Source: Leifsonia sp. CL147 (GTDB taxonomy: Bacteria; Actinomycetota; Actinomycetes; Actinomycetales; Microbacteriaceae). From it: 64,000 nt of DNA. This document shows, piece by piece, positions 18,436-28,764 of the stretch. Made by a program: the position numbers and the translations under genes. The stretch is from positions 95,268 to 159,267 of the forward strand of contig NZ_FOTM01000004.1 in the NCBI RefSeq assembly GCF_900114565.1, in the 5' to 3' direction. The notes under the pieces are model-generated. The model did not search any database. It was not told the DNA's origin and was given only the letters and a program-made list of their open reading frames with translations. How positions within the stretch are numbered: position 1 is the stretch's first letter; each line of letters starts with the position of its first letter.

Positions 18436-21400
18436 ATGACCATTCTGGCGCGACCCGACCATCCCTTCCGCTCGAGGATGGTGCGCCGGTGGCGGCTTGC
18501 GGCGCTGGTCGCGGGCTGCCTGGCTCTCGGCGCGCTTGTCGCGGTTCTCATTGTTCCGAACTACTTCGCCGATGCATCGGCGACATCGGTGTCCACCATC
18601 TACAAGACGGCGACCAACGTCACCAACGGCAGCAGCGCTGCGTCGTCGGACGCACCCGGCGGAGCCAAGACGGGAACCGCTAAGCCCGGCGACACGCTCA
18701 AATGGGTGGTCGACTACCAGAACAACACGACAGCGCCCGCATCGGTCAATCTCAAGGACGTCATCACCAACGCCGGCGCCTATGTGAATGGGTCTCTGCA
18801 AGTGCCGCCGAACCAGAACGCGGTCGGAACCATCTCGCCGCAATACACCACCAACGCAGGGACCACCTGGGCCACAGGCACGCCCCCGGCGAATGCCAAC
18901 GGCGTGGGCTTCACCGGCACCCTCGTACCGCAGGGCACTGAACAGCGCTCCATCAATATTCAGCAACAGCCGAGCACCGCATTCTCGACCACCGGTGGCG
19001 ATGGCTACAACGTCGCCATGCGCAACGGCCTCACCTACGCGGCCTATCACCACAACACGACAGGCAGCTTCGTCTACTGTTCGCAGCAGGACGGCTCCGT
19101 CTGTCCGGGATGGAGTGCCCATGTCCTGACCTGGTCATCGACCTCTGGTACAGCGCTGGGAACGGGCACCACGTTCGACGGCAATACGGGGTGGGAGAAC
19201 GGCACCTGGATATCCGGAACCAAGATGTTCTTCTTCGCGGCGACGGGGAAGACCCAATCCCCGGCGGCTGTAGGCACAGGATGTGTGGATCTGTCGACGA
19301 CTCCGCCGAAGAGCTGCGGGTTCACCCAGTTCGACATCGGTAGCTCCGCCTATATCGGCGCGCAAATCGGATCCACTGGAATCCCAGCCTCCAACGGCAA
19401 CATCTATGCCGTCGCGCAGACCACGACCGGGGCGAAGCTGTTCTGCGTCTCCGTCTCCACGGGAGCCAATTGCGGCGTCCTGGCGCTGAACAGCACGAAC
19501 GTACCGAACGTAGCAATCTCGTCCGCGACCTTCGGGAACTACGTCTTCGCCAACGTTCCCGTGGTAGGCGGCAGCTGGCTCACGTACTGCTACATCGCAG
19601 GTGGCGCGCTGTGCTCGGGCGCGTGGCCAGTGGCCAACAGCAGTTCAAGCGCCCTGGCCGGCGCGGACTACGCGCCCTTCCTGTCCGCGACCGGAATCCT
19701 GAAAGGGGTGTGCACGATTCCGAACGGCAACGGATCGTTGCCGACATCGACCTGCTGGAACCTGGCTGGCACCGCGTTGGTGTCGTCGCCCTACGCGGGA
19801 ACCGGCGCCAAGTTCACCGCGTCGGGTAACGCTGCCGGTGATGCATTCGTCCAGGGCACTAAGGTGTATATCTCTGGCGGTAACACCGTCCTCTGTGTCG
19901 ATTTCGCGACGTACCCGGGATCGGGGACGGTGCCGTTCTGCAATAACTTCACCCCACCGACGAACAACATCAACTACACCGTTCGCTCGGCGTCGCAGGT
20001 CGCACCGAACTGTCTCGTCGCTGACGGTGACGGCGCTCAGATTCTCTTCTTCAACGGGATCACGGGCGGCGGTTGCAGCAGCGTGTCCGCCCCGGTGAGT
20101 CTGACGGTGACGCCGCTGAACTTCTACTGCGGATCCGGAGCGGCCGGTTTCAGAGGCTGGGGCAGTCTCACGCTGCCCGGTGCCGTCGCCAGCGCCTACA
20201 CGAACGCGACGATCACTTTGAGGGATCAGAACAGCAACGTGATCACCGGGTTCAACGGTGTGACATTGGCTTCCGGGGCATCGCTCTCCTTGGCGACGAT
20301 CCCCACGTCGGTGACGTCGATCACCGCAAGTGTGACCATCAACGGAATCAACGACCCGACCGGTGTCGTGAGTGGGCAGGTCGCGATCACGTGGCAGGGC
20401 GATCCGCCGCAGATGTGCTTCCAAACGATCGCCCCGCCGGTGGCATGTGATGCAGCGGCACCGCTGACGCTTTCCAACACGGCCAACGCTGTCACCACGT
20501 CAGCGTCGGGCAGTGATGCGCCGAACGGCAATACGACCGGTGTCGTCCAGTTCTCCGACCGGGCTTCCTTGGTGCCAGCGGACTCGCAATGCAGCCTTGT
20601 CTTCCAGAAGGTGGCCTCGGTGCAAACGGCGAGACCCGGGGACAAGGTCACCTACACGATCAACGTGACAAATGCGGGGACCCAGGCATACGTCAACGCC
20701 GCGTTCAGCGACGACCTGACCGACGTCCTGAAGGACGCCACCTACAACAATGACCAGTCCGCGACCTCGGGCACCGTATCGTATGCAGCGCCGACGTTGT
20801 CGTGGTCCGGCGCGCTCGCAGGTTCCAGTGGGAGAGCGACGATCACCTACTCGGTGACGGTGAAGAGTCCTGACACGGGCGACCATTCGCTCACGAACAC
20901 GGTGGTCTCGTCGACTCCCGGAAACGGGTGTGCTTCGGGCTCATCCGACCCTCGTTGCACGGCGACCGTGGCTGTGCAAGTGACGGACGTGCTGTGGAAG
21001 AAGATCGACGCGACCGGCGCCAAGAACATCCTCACCGGCGCTGCCTTCACGTTCACACCCGTCGATGGGGCGGGGAAACCGACCGGCCCCCCGATCGTCG
21101 TGACGGACTGTCAGGCCGCCTCGCCCGCCCAGTGCACCGGGAGCGACATCGACCCGATCGGCGGCCAGTTCAGACTGACCAACCTGGGGCCGGGGACGTA
21201 CCAGCTCGTTGAGACGCGAGCCCCCGTCGGGTTCAAACTCGATCCCACCCCGATTCCGGTGACCATCACCTCCAACTCCCCGATCTCGGTCAGTTTGGCC
21301 GATGTGGTCAACAAGCAGTTGCCCGTCCCGGCGATCCCGCTGACCGGAGGCTTAGGGACCGACGCTCTCACCATCGCTGGCGGCGGATTGCTGGCGACCG

Positions 21401-21450
21401 TGCTCGGTCTGGTCGTCTGGCAGCTGATTCGCCACCGCCGCACGGCCTGA
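18436..21450 (+). CDS. Large sortase-anchored surface protein (probable pilus tip or adhesin)
   Basis: About 1004 residues. An N-terminal export signal (Arg-rich, then LAALVAGCLALGALVAVLIV) leads into a DUF11-like domain (PGDTLKWVVDYQNNTT). A long middle region (about 150-560) has repeated aromatic/Gly strands and paired cysteines. Two more DUF11-like repeats follow (ARPGDKVTYTINVTNAGTQ), then a SpaA-type domain with the isopeptide E-box YQLVETRAPVGF. The C-terminus has a sorting signal IPLTGG, a hydrophobic span and RHRR. It precedes a backbone pilin and class C sortase, so it is probably the ancillary/tip subunit. The start is uncertain: TTG 18421, ATG 18436 and ATG 18478 are all in frame. 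Visibly lower GC than its neighbours. Confidence 0.82.
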   Translation: MTILARPDHPFRSRMVRRWRLAALVAGCLALGALVAVLIVPNYFADASATSVSTIYKTATNVTNGSSAASSDAPGGAKTGTAKPGDTLKWVVDYQNNTTAPASVNLKDVITNAGAYVNGSLQVPPNQNAVGTISPQYTTNAGTTWATGTPPANANGVGFTGTLVPQGTEQRSINIQQQPSTAFSTTGGDGYNVAMRNGLTYAAYHHNTTGSFVYCSQQDGSVCPGWSAHVLTWSSTSGTALGTGTTFDGNTGWENGTWISGTKMFFFAATGKTQSPAAVGTGCVDLSTTPPKSCGFTQFDIGSSAYIGAQIGSTGIPASNGNIYAVAQTTTGAKLFCVSVSTGANCGVLALNSTNVPNVAISSATFGNYVFANVPVVGGSWLTYCYIAGGALCSGAWPVANSSSSALAGADYAPFLSATGILKGVCTIPNGNGSLPTSTCWNLAGTALVSSPYAGTGAKFTASGNAAGDAFVQGTKVYISGGNTVLCVDFATYPGSGTVPFCNNFTPPTNNINYTVRSASQVAPNCLVADGDGAQILFFNGITGGGCSSVSAPVSLTVTPLNFYCGSGAAGFRGWGSLTLPGAVASAYTNATITLRDQNSNVITGFNGVTLASGASLSLATIPTSVTSITASVTINGINDPTGVVSGQVAITWQGDPPQMCFQTIAPPVACDAAAPLTLSNTANAVTTSASGSDAPNGNTTGVVQFSDRASLVPADSQCSLVFQKVASVQTARPGDKVTYTINVTNAGTQAYVNAAFSDDLTDVLKDATYNNDQSATSGTVSYAAPTLSWSGALAGSSGRATITYSVTVKSPDTGDHSLTNTVVSSTPGNGCASGSSDPRCTATVAVQVTDVLWKKIDATGAKNILTGAAFTFTPVDGAGKPTGPPIVVTDCQAASPAQCTGSDIDPIGGQFRLTNLGPGTYQLVETRAPVGFKLDPTPIPVTITSNSPISVSLADVVNKQLPVPAIPLTGGLGTDALTIAGGGLLATVLGLVVWQLIRHRRTA

Positions 21451-21552
21451 AGATCCCTTGATTCGTGTCCTGATCCTGGGACCGGCGCGCCTGCGCCACT
21501 GAAAAGCCTGCTCGTCGCACCAAGCGGCGGACAGAAAGGAAAGAAACGAAAA

Positions 21553-23157
21553 ATGACCGCAATCACACGCCGTCGCGGGCGCGCCGCTCTCGCCATCGGC
21601 ACGGTGGTGTCGCTCGGAGTACTGGGTGCCGTGGCAATCGGATCCGCGGCCTATGCTGCATCGATCGACACCGCACAGCAGGGCTCGATCATCATCCACA
21701 AATACACCAACCCCGGCAACGGCGACGAGAACCCGTCGGGCACCGGAACGGCCCCGAACACGGCACCGATCGCCGGTGTCGTCTTCGAGTACTGCTCGAT
21801 CAACGGCATCAACCTGCTCGACGGCACCAACACCGGCTGGGACGCGATCAACGCCATCCCGGCCACCGTGCTGCAGGCCGCTGCGGCGCAGGGCACGACA
21901 CAGCTCGGCAGCTACACCCTGAGCGGGTGCACCAGCATGCCGGCGACGGACGCCGCCGGCATGTCCGCGTCGGTGAAGCTGCCTTTGGGTGCGTACTTCG
22001 TGCGTGAGGTCTCCGCGCCGTCGAATGTGGTCGACAAGGCGGCGCCGTTCATCGTCACCTTGCCCACCCCGGCGGACCCGAAGAACCTCAGCGGCGACTG
22101 GGTGTACGACGTGAACCTCTACCCGAAGAACACCACGGCCGACGGCCCGGTGAAGAATGTCGTGAACCAGCCGACGAACGGTGCCCTGCTGGGCGCTCCG
22201 GTGGAGTACCAGGTCACGCAGCTGGTCCCCGCACTGGCGAGCGGTGACAGCTACACCAAGTTCACCCTGACCGACACGCTCGACACGAAGCTGACTCCGG
22301 ACACGGTCACCCCGGTGACGGTCACCGGGATCCTCGGGGGAGCCAAGACGACCTTCGTCACGGGCGCCGACTACACCGTTGCGTGGTCCGGCCAGAAGCT
22401 CACGGTCACCTTCACTCCGGCAGGTCTGGCGAAGTTGCAGGCGGGCATGAACGTCGTCTTCGACTTCCAGGCCACGCCGAACACCCCGGGGGCGATCGAC
22501 AACCAGGCGTTCGTGAACCTCAACGACTTCACGCTCACCCCGGGATCGCCGAACGGTCCGGACGGTTCGCCGACCAACACCACCACCACCCGCTGGGGCA
22601 ACCTGACCCTCGAGAAGGTCAACGCCGCGAACACCGCTGACGGCCTCTCGGGAGCCAAGTTCGAGGTCTACATGGGCACCACCGACCAGCAGTCCGGGTG
22701 CACCGCCGACATCACAGGGTTGCAGCAGGTGACCACGGTCGGCTCGAGCTCACCGTTTGTCGTCACGTCCGACAGCGCCGGCATTCTCTCGATCGCCGGC
22801 CTCTGGATCGGCGACACCGAGAAGACCGTTGCAGCCGACGGCACCGTCTCCAACACGACGGTCGCCGGACACGACCTGCTGCAGCGCTGCTACGTCCTCA
22901 AGGAGATCCAGGCGCCGAACGGCTTCGTCCTCCCCACCGGTACCGCGGCACTCACCCCGGTGATGGTCAAGACCGGTGACAACGGCACCGTCCCGCTGGT
23001 GAAGATCGACAACACTCAGCAGGGCGTCCCGCAGCTGCCCTTCACCGGCTCGAACGTGCAGATCGCGCTCACCATCGGCGGCATCGCCCTGCTCGCCATC
23101 GCCTTCGGTGGGGTACTGATCATCCGACGCCGTATCGCCAACCGCGAGAACGCGTAA
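21553..23157 (+). CDS. LPXTG major (backbone) pilin, SpaA/FimA type
   Basis: A 534-residue exported protein. The signal peptide is Arg-rich then IGTVVSLGVLGAVAIGSAAYA. The pilin motif WVYDVNLYPKN, whose Lys links subunits, is near residue 190. A second domain follows, and the E-box (CYVLKEIQAPNGF) precedes the sorting signal LPFTG, a membrane segment and RRRIANRENA. Length and motif order match sortase-polymerised Gram-positive pilins. ATG 21553 is preceded by AAAGGAAAG. It lies 100 bases after the putative tip gene and 70 bases before the sortase, a standard pilus operon. Confidence 0.93.
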   Translation: MTAITRRRGRAALAIGTVVSLGVLGAVAIGSAAYAASIDTAQQGSIIIHKYTNPGNGDENPSGTGTAPNTAPIAGVVFEYCSINGINLLDGTNTGWDAINAIPATVLQAAAAQGTTQLGSYTLSGCTSMPATDAAGMSASVKLPLGAYFVREVSAPSNVVDKAAPFIVTLPTPADPKNLSGDWVYDVNLYPKNTTADGPVKNVVNQPTNGALLGAPVEYQVTQLVPALASGDSYTKFTLTDTLDTKLTPDTVTPVTVTGILGGAKTTFVTGADYTVAWSGQKLTVTFTPAGLAKLQAGMNVVFDFQATPNTPGAIDNQAFVNLNDFTLTPGSPNGPDGSPTNTTTTRWGNLTLEKVNAANTADGLSGAKFEVYMGTTDQQSGCTADITGLQQVTTVGSSSPFVVTSDSAGILSIAGLWIGDTEKTVAADGTVSNTTVAGHDLLQRCYVLKEIQAPNGFVLPTGTAALTPVMVKTGDNGTVPLVKIDNTQQGVPQLPFTGSNVQIALTIGGIALLAIAFGGVLIIRRRIANRENA

Positions 23158-23226
23158 CACCAATCCGTGTCAGGGGTGGAGCGGGCTCTCATCAGCCCGC
23201 CCACCCCCTGAACCGTTGAAGACACC

Positions 23227-24183
23227 ATGCCCCGATACAGCCCACGCCACGCACCGCCAAAAGCGAAGTGGCGACCCAGTTTCGTCCTCATCCTCACGGT
23301 CTTGCTCGCCGTCGTGGGGGCGAGTGTCCTCGCGTACTCACCCGCAGCGAGCTGGATCAACGACTACAACCAGTCGCTTGTCGTCCGGCAATACAACGAC
23401 GCGATCAAGAAGGTCAAGCCGACCGCCTCCCAGCAGCTTTCCGTAGCGCGCCGCTACAATGCCGACCTCTCGGCAGGCGCGGTCCTCGAGGCCAACACCC
23501 ATGTGCCCCTCGGCAACGGTACGAGCACTCAGAAGAGCTACGACTACTGGGAGCTGCTCGACACCCCCAACGGGGCGATGTCCCGCATCCAGATCCCCGC
23601 CATCGGCGTCGACCTCCCTATCTACCACGGCACCAGCGACGAAACGCTCCTCAAAGGCGCCGGCCACCTCCAGGGGACATCGCTCCCTATCGGCGGCAAG
23701 AACACACACTCGGTCATCACGGCACACCGGGGTCTCGCCGATTCCACCATGTTCACCAACCTCGACAAAGTGAAGGTCGGCGACACCTTCACCTTGACGA
23801 CCTTCGGGCAAGTGATCACCTACAAAGTCTTCGACACCCGCGTCGTGGCGCCCGAAGACACCGCCACGCTTCGTCAGGAGGCCGGACGCGACCTGGTCAC
23901 CCTGGTCACCTGCACGCCGCTCGGCATCAACACCCACCGCATCCTCGTGACCGGAAAACGCATCCTCCCGACCCCGCCCAAAGAGCTGCGAGCGGCCGCC
24001 AACACCAAGCCGGAACTGCACTTCCCCTGGTGGCTCGTCCTCTACGGCGCGAGCCTGCTCCTCATCGCCTCCTACACCGTCTGGGCCGGACGCACCCAAA
24101 CGCCCGGTCGCCTCCCACCATCGAGTACACGAAGACTGCACGAAATACGCCGTCGGAACGTGCAATCTGTGTGGACTCGATAG
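23227..24183 (+). CDS. Class C sortase (pilus assembly)
   Basis: A 318-residue transpeptidase. There is one N-terminal membrane anchor (FVLILTVLLAVVGASVLAYS) and a catalytic domain with His in ITAHRGLADSTMF, Cys in LVTLVTCTPLGINTH and Arg in HRILVTGKR. A second membrane segment near the C-terminus (WWLVLYGASLLLIASYTVW) is typical of class C. The enzyme joins pilin subunits through their sorting motifs. The last 20 or so residues are Arg-rich and are encoded within a palindromic intergenic repeat (24111-24192), so the native tail was probably altered when that element arrived or spread. Confidence 0.93.
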   Translation: MPRYSPRHAPPKAKWRPSFVLILTVLLAVVGASVLAYSPAASWINDYNQSLVVRQYNDAIKKVKPTASQQLSVARRYNADLSAGAVLEANTHVPLGNGTSTQKSYDYWELLDTPNGAMSRIQIPAIGVDLPIYHGTSDETLLKGAGHLQGTSLPIGGKNTHSVITAHRGLADSTMFTNLDKVKVGDTFTLTTFGQVITYKVFDTRVVAPEDTATLRQEAGRDLVTLVTCTPLGINTHRILVTGKRILPTPPKELRAAANTKPELHFPWWLVLYGASLLLIASYTVWAGRTQTPGRLPPSSTRRLHEIRRRNVQSVWTR

Positions 24184-24192
24184 TGTGGGGCG
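24111..24192. repeat. Long inverted repeat, family C, copy 1
   Basis: The left arm (about 24111-24142) contains CCACCATCGAGTAC...CTGCACG. The right arm (24159-24192) contains CGTGCAATCT...ACTCGATAGTGTGGGG. The arms pair over about 30 bases with several mismatches. The same sequence, better conserved, is at 53951-54033. Both copies lie between genes that converge. This copy overlaps the 3' end of the sortase gene. Confidence 0.85.
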
Positions 24193-24199
24193 ACCGGGC

Positions 24200-24643
24200 T
24201 CAGAAGTGGCGGTAGCGGTCCGGCGCCAGGTCCCACGGGTCCTTGCCGAGCAGTTCGGCGACAGCGCGGAAGACGCATCCCTCGATGTACATGCGGCGGT
24301 GGACCTCGTCGTCGCGGTGCAGCTTCGTCAGGCGCTGGATCGGGATGCGGTAGAGCACGATGCGACGACGGGCGGCATCCACTCGCCAGCGGTCCACCCC
24401 GTCCTCGCCCGAGTTGCCGATCGGGGTCGCCGCGACCTCGAAGTGCACGTTCGACAGTTCCTCCGGCCAGACACCCTTGAGGTAGTCGGCGGTGGAGGCG
24501 ACGGTCATGTCGAAGAAGTCGATCCGGTTCTGCAGCATCGGCAGGTGCGGACCGGTGACGGGCCCCCGCGCTCCGCGACCGTGCCTGCTCCGCCAGCGGC
24601 TCGTCGCCGGGGGCTGGCTGCTGGTGCGGCGATTGCGGGGCAT
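24200..24643 (-). CDS. Rv3259-like 'metallopeptidase family' protein
   Basis: A 147-residue protein. A basic N-terminus (RNRRTS...RWRSRHGRG) leads into RGPVTGPHLPMLQNRIDFFD, then a compact domain ending ELLGKDPWDLAPDRYRHF. The family is conserved beside DUF3499 in actinobacteria and is named for a zincin-like fold. I see no HExxH motif: the helix where it should be reads MYIEGCVFRAVAELLG. It may therefore be catalytically inactive, or the name may be wrong. It is divergent from the DUF3499 gene with a 42-base gap. The assignment rests on neighbourhood and remembered family sequence. Confidence 0.7.
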   Translation of the reverse strand: MPRNRRTSSQPPATSRWRSRHGRGARGPVTGPHLPMLQNRIDFFDMTVASTADYLKGVWPEELSNVHFEVAATPIGNSGEDGVDRWRVDAARRRIVLYRIPIQRLTKLHRDDEVHRRMYIEGCVFRAVAELLGKDPWDLAPDRYRHF

Positions 24644-24685
24644 GTCGCCATCCTACGTCGGCCGCACTCGGCTATTCTGAGGGCG

Positions 24686-24895
24686 ATGTTGAGCCGACCC
24701 TGTTCCCGCGTCGCGTGTCCGCGCGACGCCGTGCAGACGCTCACGTACGTGTACGCGGACTCGATGGCGGTGCTCGGGCCGCTGAGCCTCAAGCACGAAC
24801 CGCACGCCTACGATCTGTGCGCCATCCACGCGGAGCGGCTGTCCGCGCCGCAGGGCTGGCAGATCGTCCGGCACGTCGGAGTCACCGAGACCTGA
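24686..24895 (+). CDS. DUF3499 family protein
   Basis: A 69-residue protein with CSRVACPRDAVQTLTYVYAD, then AVLGPL and YDLCAIHAERLSAPQGW. Four regularly spaced cysteines/histidines suggest a small zinc ribbon. The family is restricted to actinobacteria and normally sits between an Rv3259-like gene and manB, as here. Function is unknown. A TATTCT hexamer at 24673-24678 places a possible transcription start at or next to the ATG, so the mRNA could be leaderless. Confidence 0.85.
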   Translation: MLSRPCSRVACPRDAVQTLTYVYADSMAVLGPLSLKHEPHAYDLCAIHAERLSAPQGWQIVRHVGVTET

Positions 24896-25008
24896 CCCGG
24901 CCGCCACGACCCGGCGCATGCGACCCCGGCCCGGCCCGGCCCCGCCCGTGCGACCTGACCCGGCGCCCACGACCCGGCGCGCACGACCCGGCGCGATAGG
25001 TTAGGGCC
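24896..25008. repeat. Low-complexity ACGACCCGGCGC repeats before manB
   Basis: This short gap is filled with imperfect copies of (C/G)ACCCGGCGC, at least four of them, and CCCGGCCCGG runs. No open frame is evident. A TAGGTT hexamer at 24997-25002 sits seven bases before the manB ATG, which could make manB mRNA leaderless. Confidence 0.6.
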
Positions 25009-26433
25009 ATGAGCATCACCGGCGACCCCCGTCTGCAGTCCGTCGTCAAGACCTACGACATCCGAGGGCTGGTGGGCACAGATCTCACCGAGGAGGTCGT
25101 GGAGGCCATCGCCGCCGCCTTCGTGGACGAGGTGGATGCTGCCGGCCGCGACGTGATCGTCGGCCACGACATGCGCGACTCGTCTCCGGGGTTCGCCGCC
25201 GCCTTCGCCCGGGGTGCGCGGACCCGCGGCGCCGACGTCGTGTCGATCGGCCTCTGCTCCACCGACGAGTCCTACTTCGCCTCCGGCCATCTGCAGGCGC
25301 CGGCCGCGATGTTCACGGCGAGCCACAACCCGCCCACCTACAACGGCATCAAGCTGTCACGTGCCGGCGCCCAGGGCCTCAGCATGGACACCGGTCTCCG
25401 CGCCGTGCGCGACCGGGCCGCGGCCTACCTGCGCGAAGGGATCCCGGCGGTCGCACGGCCTGGGGGCTTCCGCGAGGAGGACGTGCTGGAGCGGTATGCG
25501 GCCTATCTCCGATCGCTCGTGGATCTCGGCGGGATCCGCCCGATCACGATCGTGGTCGATGCGGGCAACGGGATGGGCGGACTGACCGTACCGGCCGTGC
25601 TCCAGGAGGCCGCGGGACTCCCTCCGCTGCCGATCACCATCGTGCCGCTCTACTTCGAGCTCGACGGGACCTTCCCGAACCACGAGGCGAACCCGCTGGA
25701 GCCGAAGAACCTGGTCGACCTGCAGCGTGCCGTCGTGGAGCAGGGGGCCGACCTCGGGCTCGCCTTCGACGGCGACGCCGACCGGTGCTTCGTGGTCGAC
25801 GAGCGCGGTTCCGCCGTCACCCCGTCCGCCGTCGCCGCGATCGTTGCGCTGCGCGAGATCGCCCGCGTCCGCGCCGAGGACCCGGACGCCGAGATCACGA
25901 TCATCCACAACCTGATCACCTCCAACATCGTCCCGGAGACGATCGAGGCCGCCGGCGCGACCCCGCTGCGCACGCGCGTGGGCCACTCCCTCATCAAGGA
26001 TGCGATGCGGCAGTCCGGCGCGGTCTTCGGCGGCGAGCACTCCGCGCACTACTACTTCCGCGACTTCTGGAGCGCGGACAACGGGATGCTGGCCGCCATG
26101 CACCTGCTCGCCGAGTTCGGCGCGCAGGACCGCCCGCTCTCCGAGCTCGCCGCCCGGTACACGCCCTACGCGATGTCGGGCGAGATCAACTCGACCGTGG
26201 ACGACGTGCCCGCAGCCTTCACCCGGATCGTCGAGGCCTTCGCGCCGCGGGCCGAGTTCGACGAGCTCGACGGTCTCACGGTCACCGGCCGCGTCGGCCA
26301 GGACGAGCCGTTCTGGTGGTTCTCCGTGCGCCCCTCCAACACCGAGCCCCTGCTGCGGCTCAACGTGGAGGCGGCCGACAACGCGACGATGGCACGGATC
26401 CGGGATGAGGTGCTCGGCCTCATTCGGGGCTGA
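25009..26433 (+). CDS. manB: Phosphomannomutase / phosphoglucomutase
   Basis: A 474-residue alpha-D-phosphohexomutase that interconverts mannose 6-phosphate and mannose 1-phosphate for GDP-mannose. The active-site serine is in TASHNPPTYNGIKLS near residue 105. The magnesium loop is LAFDGDADRCFVVDE near residue 250, and the sugar-binding loop GGEHSAHYYFRDF is near residue 345. The C-terminal phosphate loop is VRPSNTEPLLRLN. All four family loops are intact. It forms a plus-strand group with sahH, 27 bases downstream, and functionally complements manA at 9324. Confidence 0.94.
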   Translation: MSITGDPRLQSVVKTYDIRGLVGTDLTEEVVEAIAAAFVDEVDAAGRDVIVGHDMRDSSPGFAAAFARGARTRGADVVSIGLCSTDESYFASGHLQAPAAMFTASHNPPTYNGIKLSRAGAQGLSMDTGLRAVRDRAAAYLREGIPAVARPGGFREEDVLERYAAYLRSLVDLGGIRPITIVVDAGNGMGGLTVPAVLQEAAGLPPLPITIVPLYFELDGTFPNHEANPLEPKNLVDLQRAVVEQGADLGLAFDGDADRCFVVDERGSAVTPSAVAAIVALREIARVRAEDPDAEITIIHNLITSNIVPETIEAAGATPLRTRVGHSLIKDAMRQSGAVFGGEHSAHYYFRDFWSADNGMLAAMHLLAEFGAQDRPLSELAARYTPYAMSGEINSTVDDVPAAFTRIVEAFAPRAEFDELDGLTVTGRVGQDEPFWWFSVRPSNTEPLLRLNVEAADNATMARIRDEVLGLIRG

Positions 26434-26460
26434 GGGTGCCGGGATGCGACAATAGGGGCC

Positions 26461-27938
<1,478 letters not shown>

Positions 27939-27939
<1 letters not shown>

Positions 27940-28490
27940 TGGCCCTCGACTTCGCCGACCGGGAGCTCCCCGACGGCCTGATCCTCCGGGTGCGGAGGGA
28001 GCAGGACGCCGGGCCGCTCGCCGCCGCCTACCAGCGCAACCGCGGCCACCTGGCGCCGTGGGATCCGACCCGCACCGAGGACTTCTTCACCGAGGCAGGA
28101 CAGCTCGCCCAGATCCGCGAGCTGCTGGCTCTGCGGGAGATGGATGCTGCGCTCCCGCTGGTCATCGCCGACGGCGACCAGATCGCCGGAGGAGTCACCC
28201 TCAGCCACCTCGTGCGCGGCGCCTTCCAGTCGGCGAACATCGGCTACTGGCTGGACCGCGATCATGTCGGGCGCGGGCTCGCGTCAGCGGCGATCGCAGC
28301 CGTCATCGAGGTGGCGCGCGACGACTACGGGCTCCACCGCATCCAGGCCGCCACGATGCTCGCGAACCACGCATCGCAGTCGGTCCTGACGCGCGCCGGA
28401 TTCGAGCGGATCGGCGTAGCGCCCAACTACCTGGAGATCGCCGGCCGCTGGCAGGACCACGTCCTGTTCCAGCGCATCCTGCACGACTGA
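27939..28490 (+). CDS. GNAT family N-acetyltransferase, RimJ/RimL-like
   Basis: A 183-residue acetyltransferase. The acetyl-CoA loop is seen in DRDHVGRGLASAAIAAVIEVA (R/Q-x-x-G-x-G/A). NHASQSVLTRAGFERIG is the C-terminal signature of the ribosomal-protein-alanine acetyltransferase group, and YLEIAGRWQDHVLFQRIL is its usual ending. The substrate is not known. It overlaps the sahH stop by one base. The last 24 coding bases before its stop (28464-28487) are repeated exactly at 28765-28788, inside the toxin island. Confidence 0.88.
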
Positions 28491-28519
28491 GCGGTGATCG
28501 GCAGGAGCGATGCGCCTGC

Positions 28520-28564
28520 TAGTGAAGGAAATCCGACCGGATACCGTTCGGATTTCCTTCACTA
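28520..28564. terminator. Strong hairpin after the acetyltransferase gene
   Basis: Perfect 17-base arms (28520-28536 and 28548-28564, TAGTGAAGGAAATCCGA and its complement) with an 11-base loop. It sits between the converging acetyltransferase gene and the toxin island. No T run follows, so it may act in both directions or by another mechanism. A weaker hairpin, with GAAGGAGA and CTCCTTC arms, follows at 28573-28602. Confidence 0.6.
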
Positions 28565-28661
28565 CTGCCATCTGAAGGAGAATCGACCCTCGATCTCCTT
28601 CAATTGGACGTACTGATGGGGACGGCAACCTAGCGAACCCACGCGCTTCTCCGCGCGACCA

Positions 28662-28748
28662 CTACGCGCTTGCGTCTCCGATTGGCAACCAATCATCCTC
28701 GGCCAGGTACACGACGAGATGCTCCAGAGAGTCCGGCTCGATATTCAC
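28662..28748 (-). pseudogene. Truncated fourth immunity-protein gene
   Basis: The 28-residue frame starts at GTG with NIEPDSLEHLVVYLAEDD and WLPIGDAS, then stops. It matches the first 28 residues of the immunity-like proteins at 28848, 29319 and 29733, so about 105 residues are lost. Its GTG overlaps a TGA that ends a short frame QGWGK (28745-28762). This resembles the toxin ending KGWTK and the remnant ending KGWGK at 29234. It is the outermost unit of the array and adjoins a 24-base copy of the acetyltransferase 3' end. Confidence 0.8.
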
Positions 28749-28764
28749 TTTCCCCATCCTTGTG

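Noticed and set aside
26434..26460. SAH riboswitch upstream of sahH
   Set aside because: Only 27 bases separate manB and sahH, too few for the aptamer.
28488..28764. A complete integrative element or insertion sequence between the 24-bp repeats
   Set aside because: The 277 bases contain no integrase or transposase and no terminal inverted repeats; only hairpins and a truncated immunity gene.
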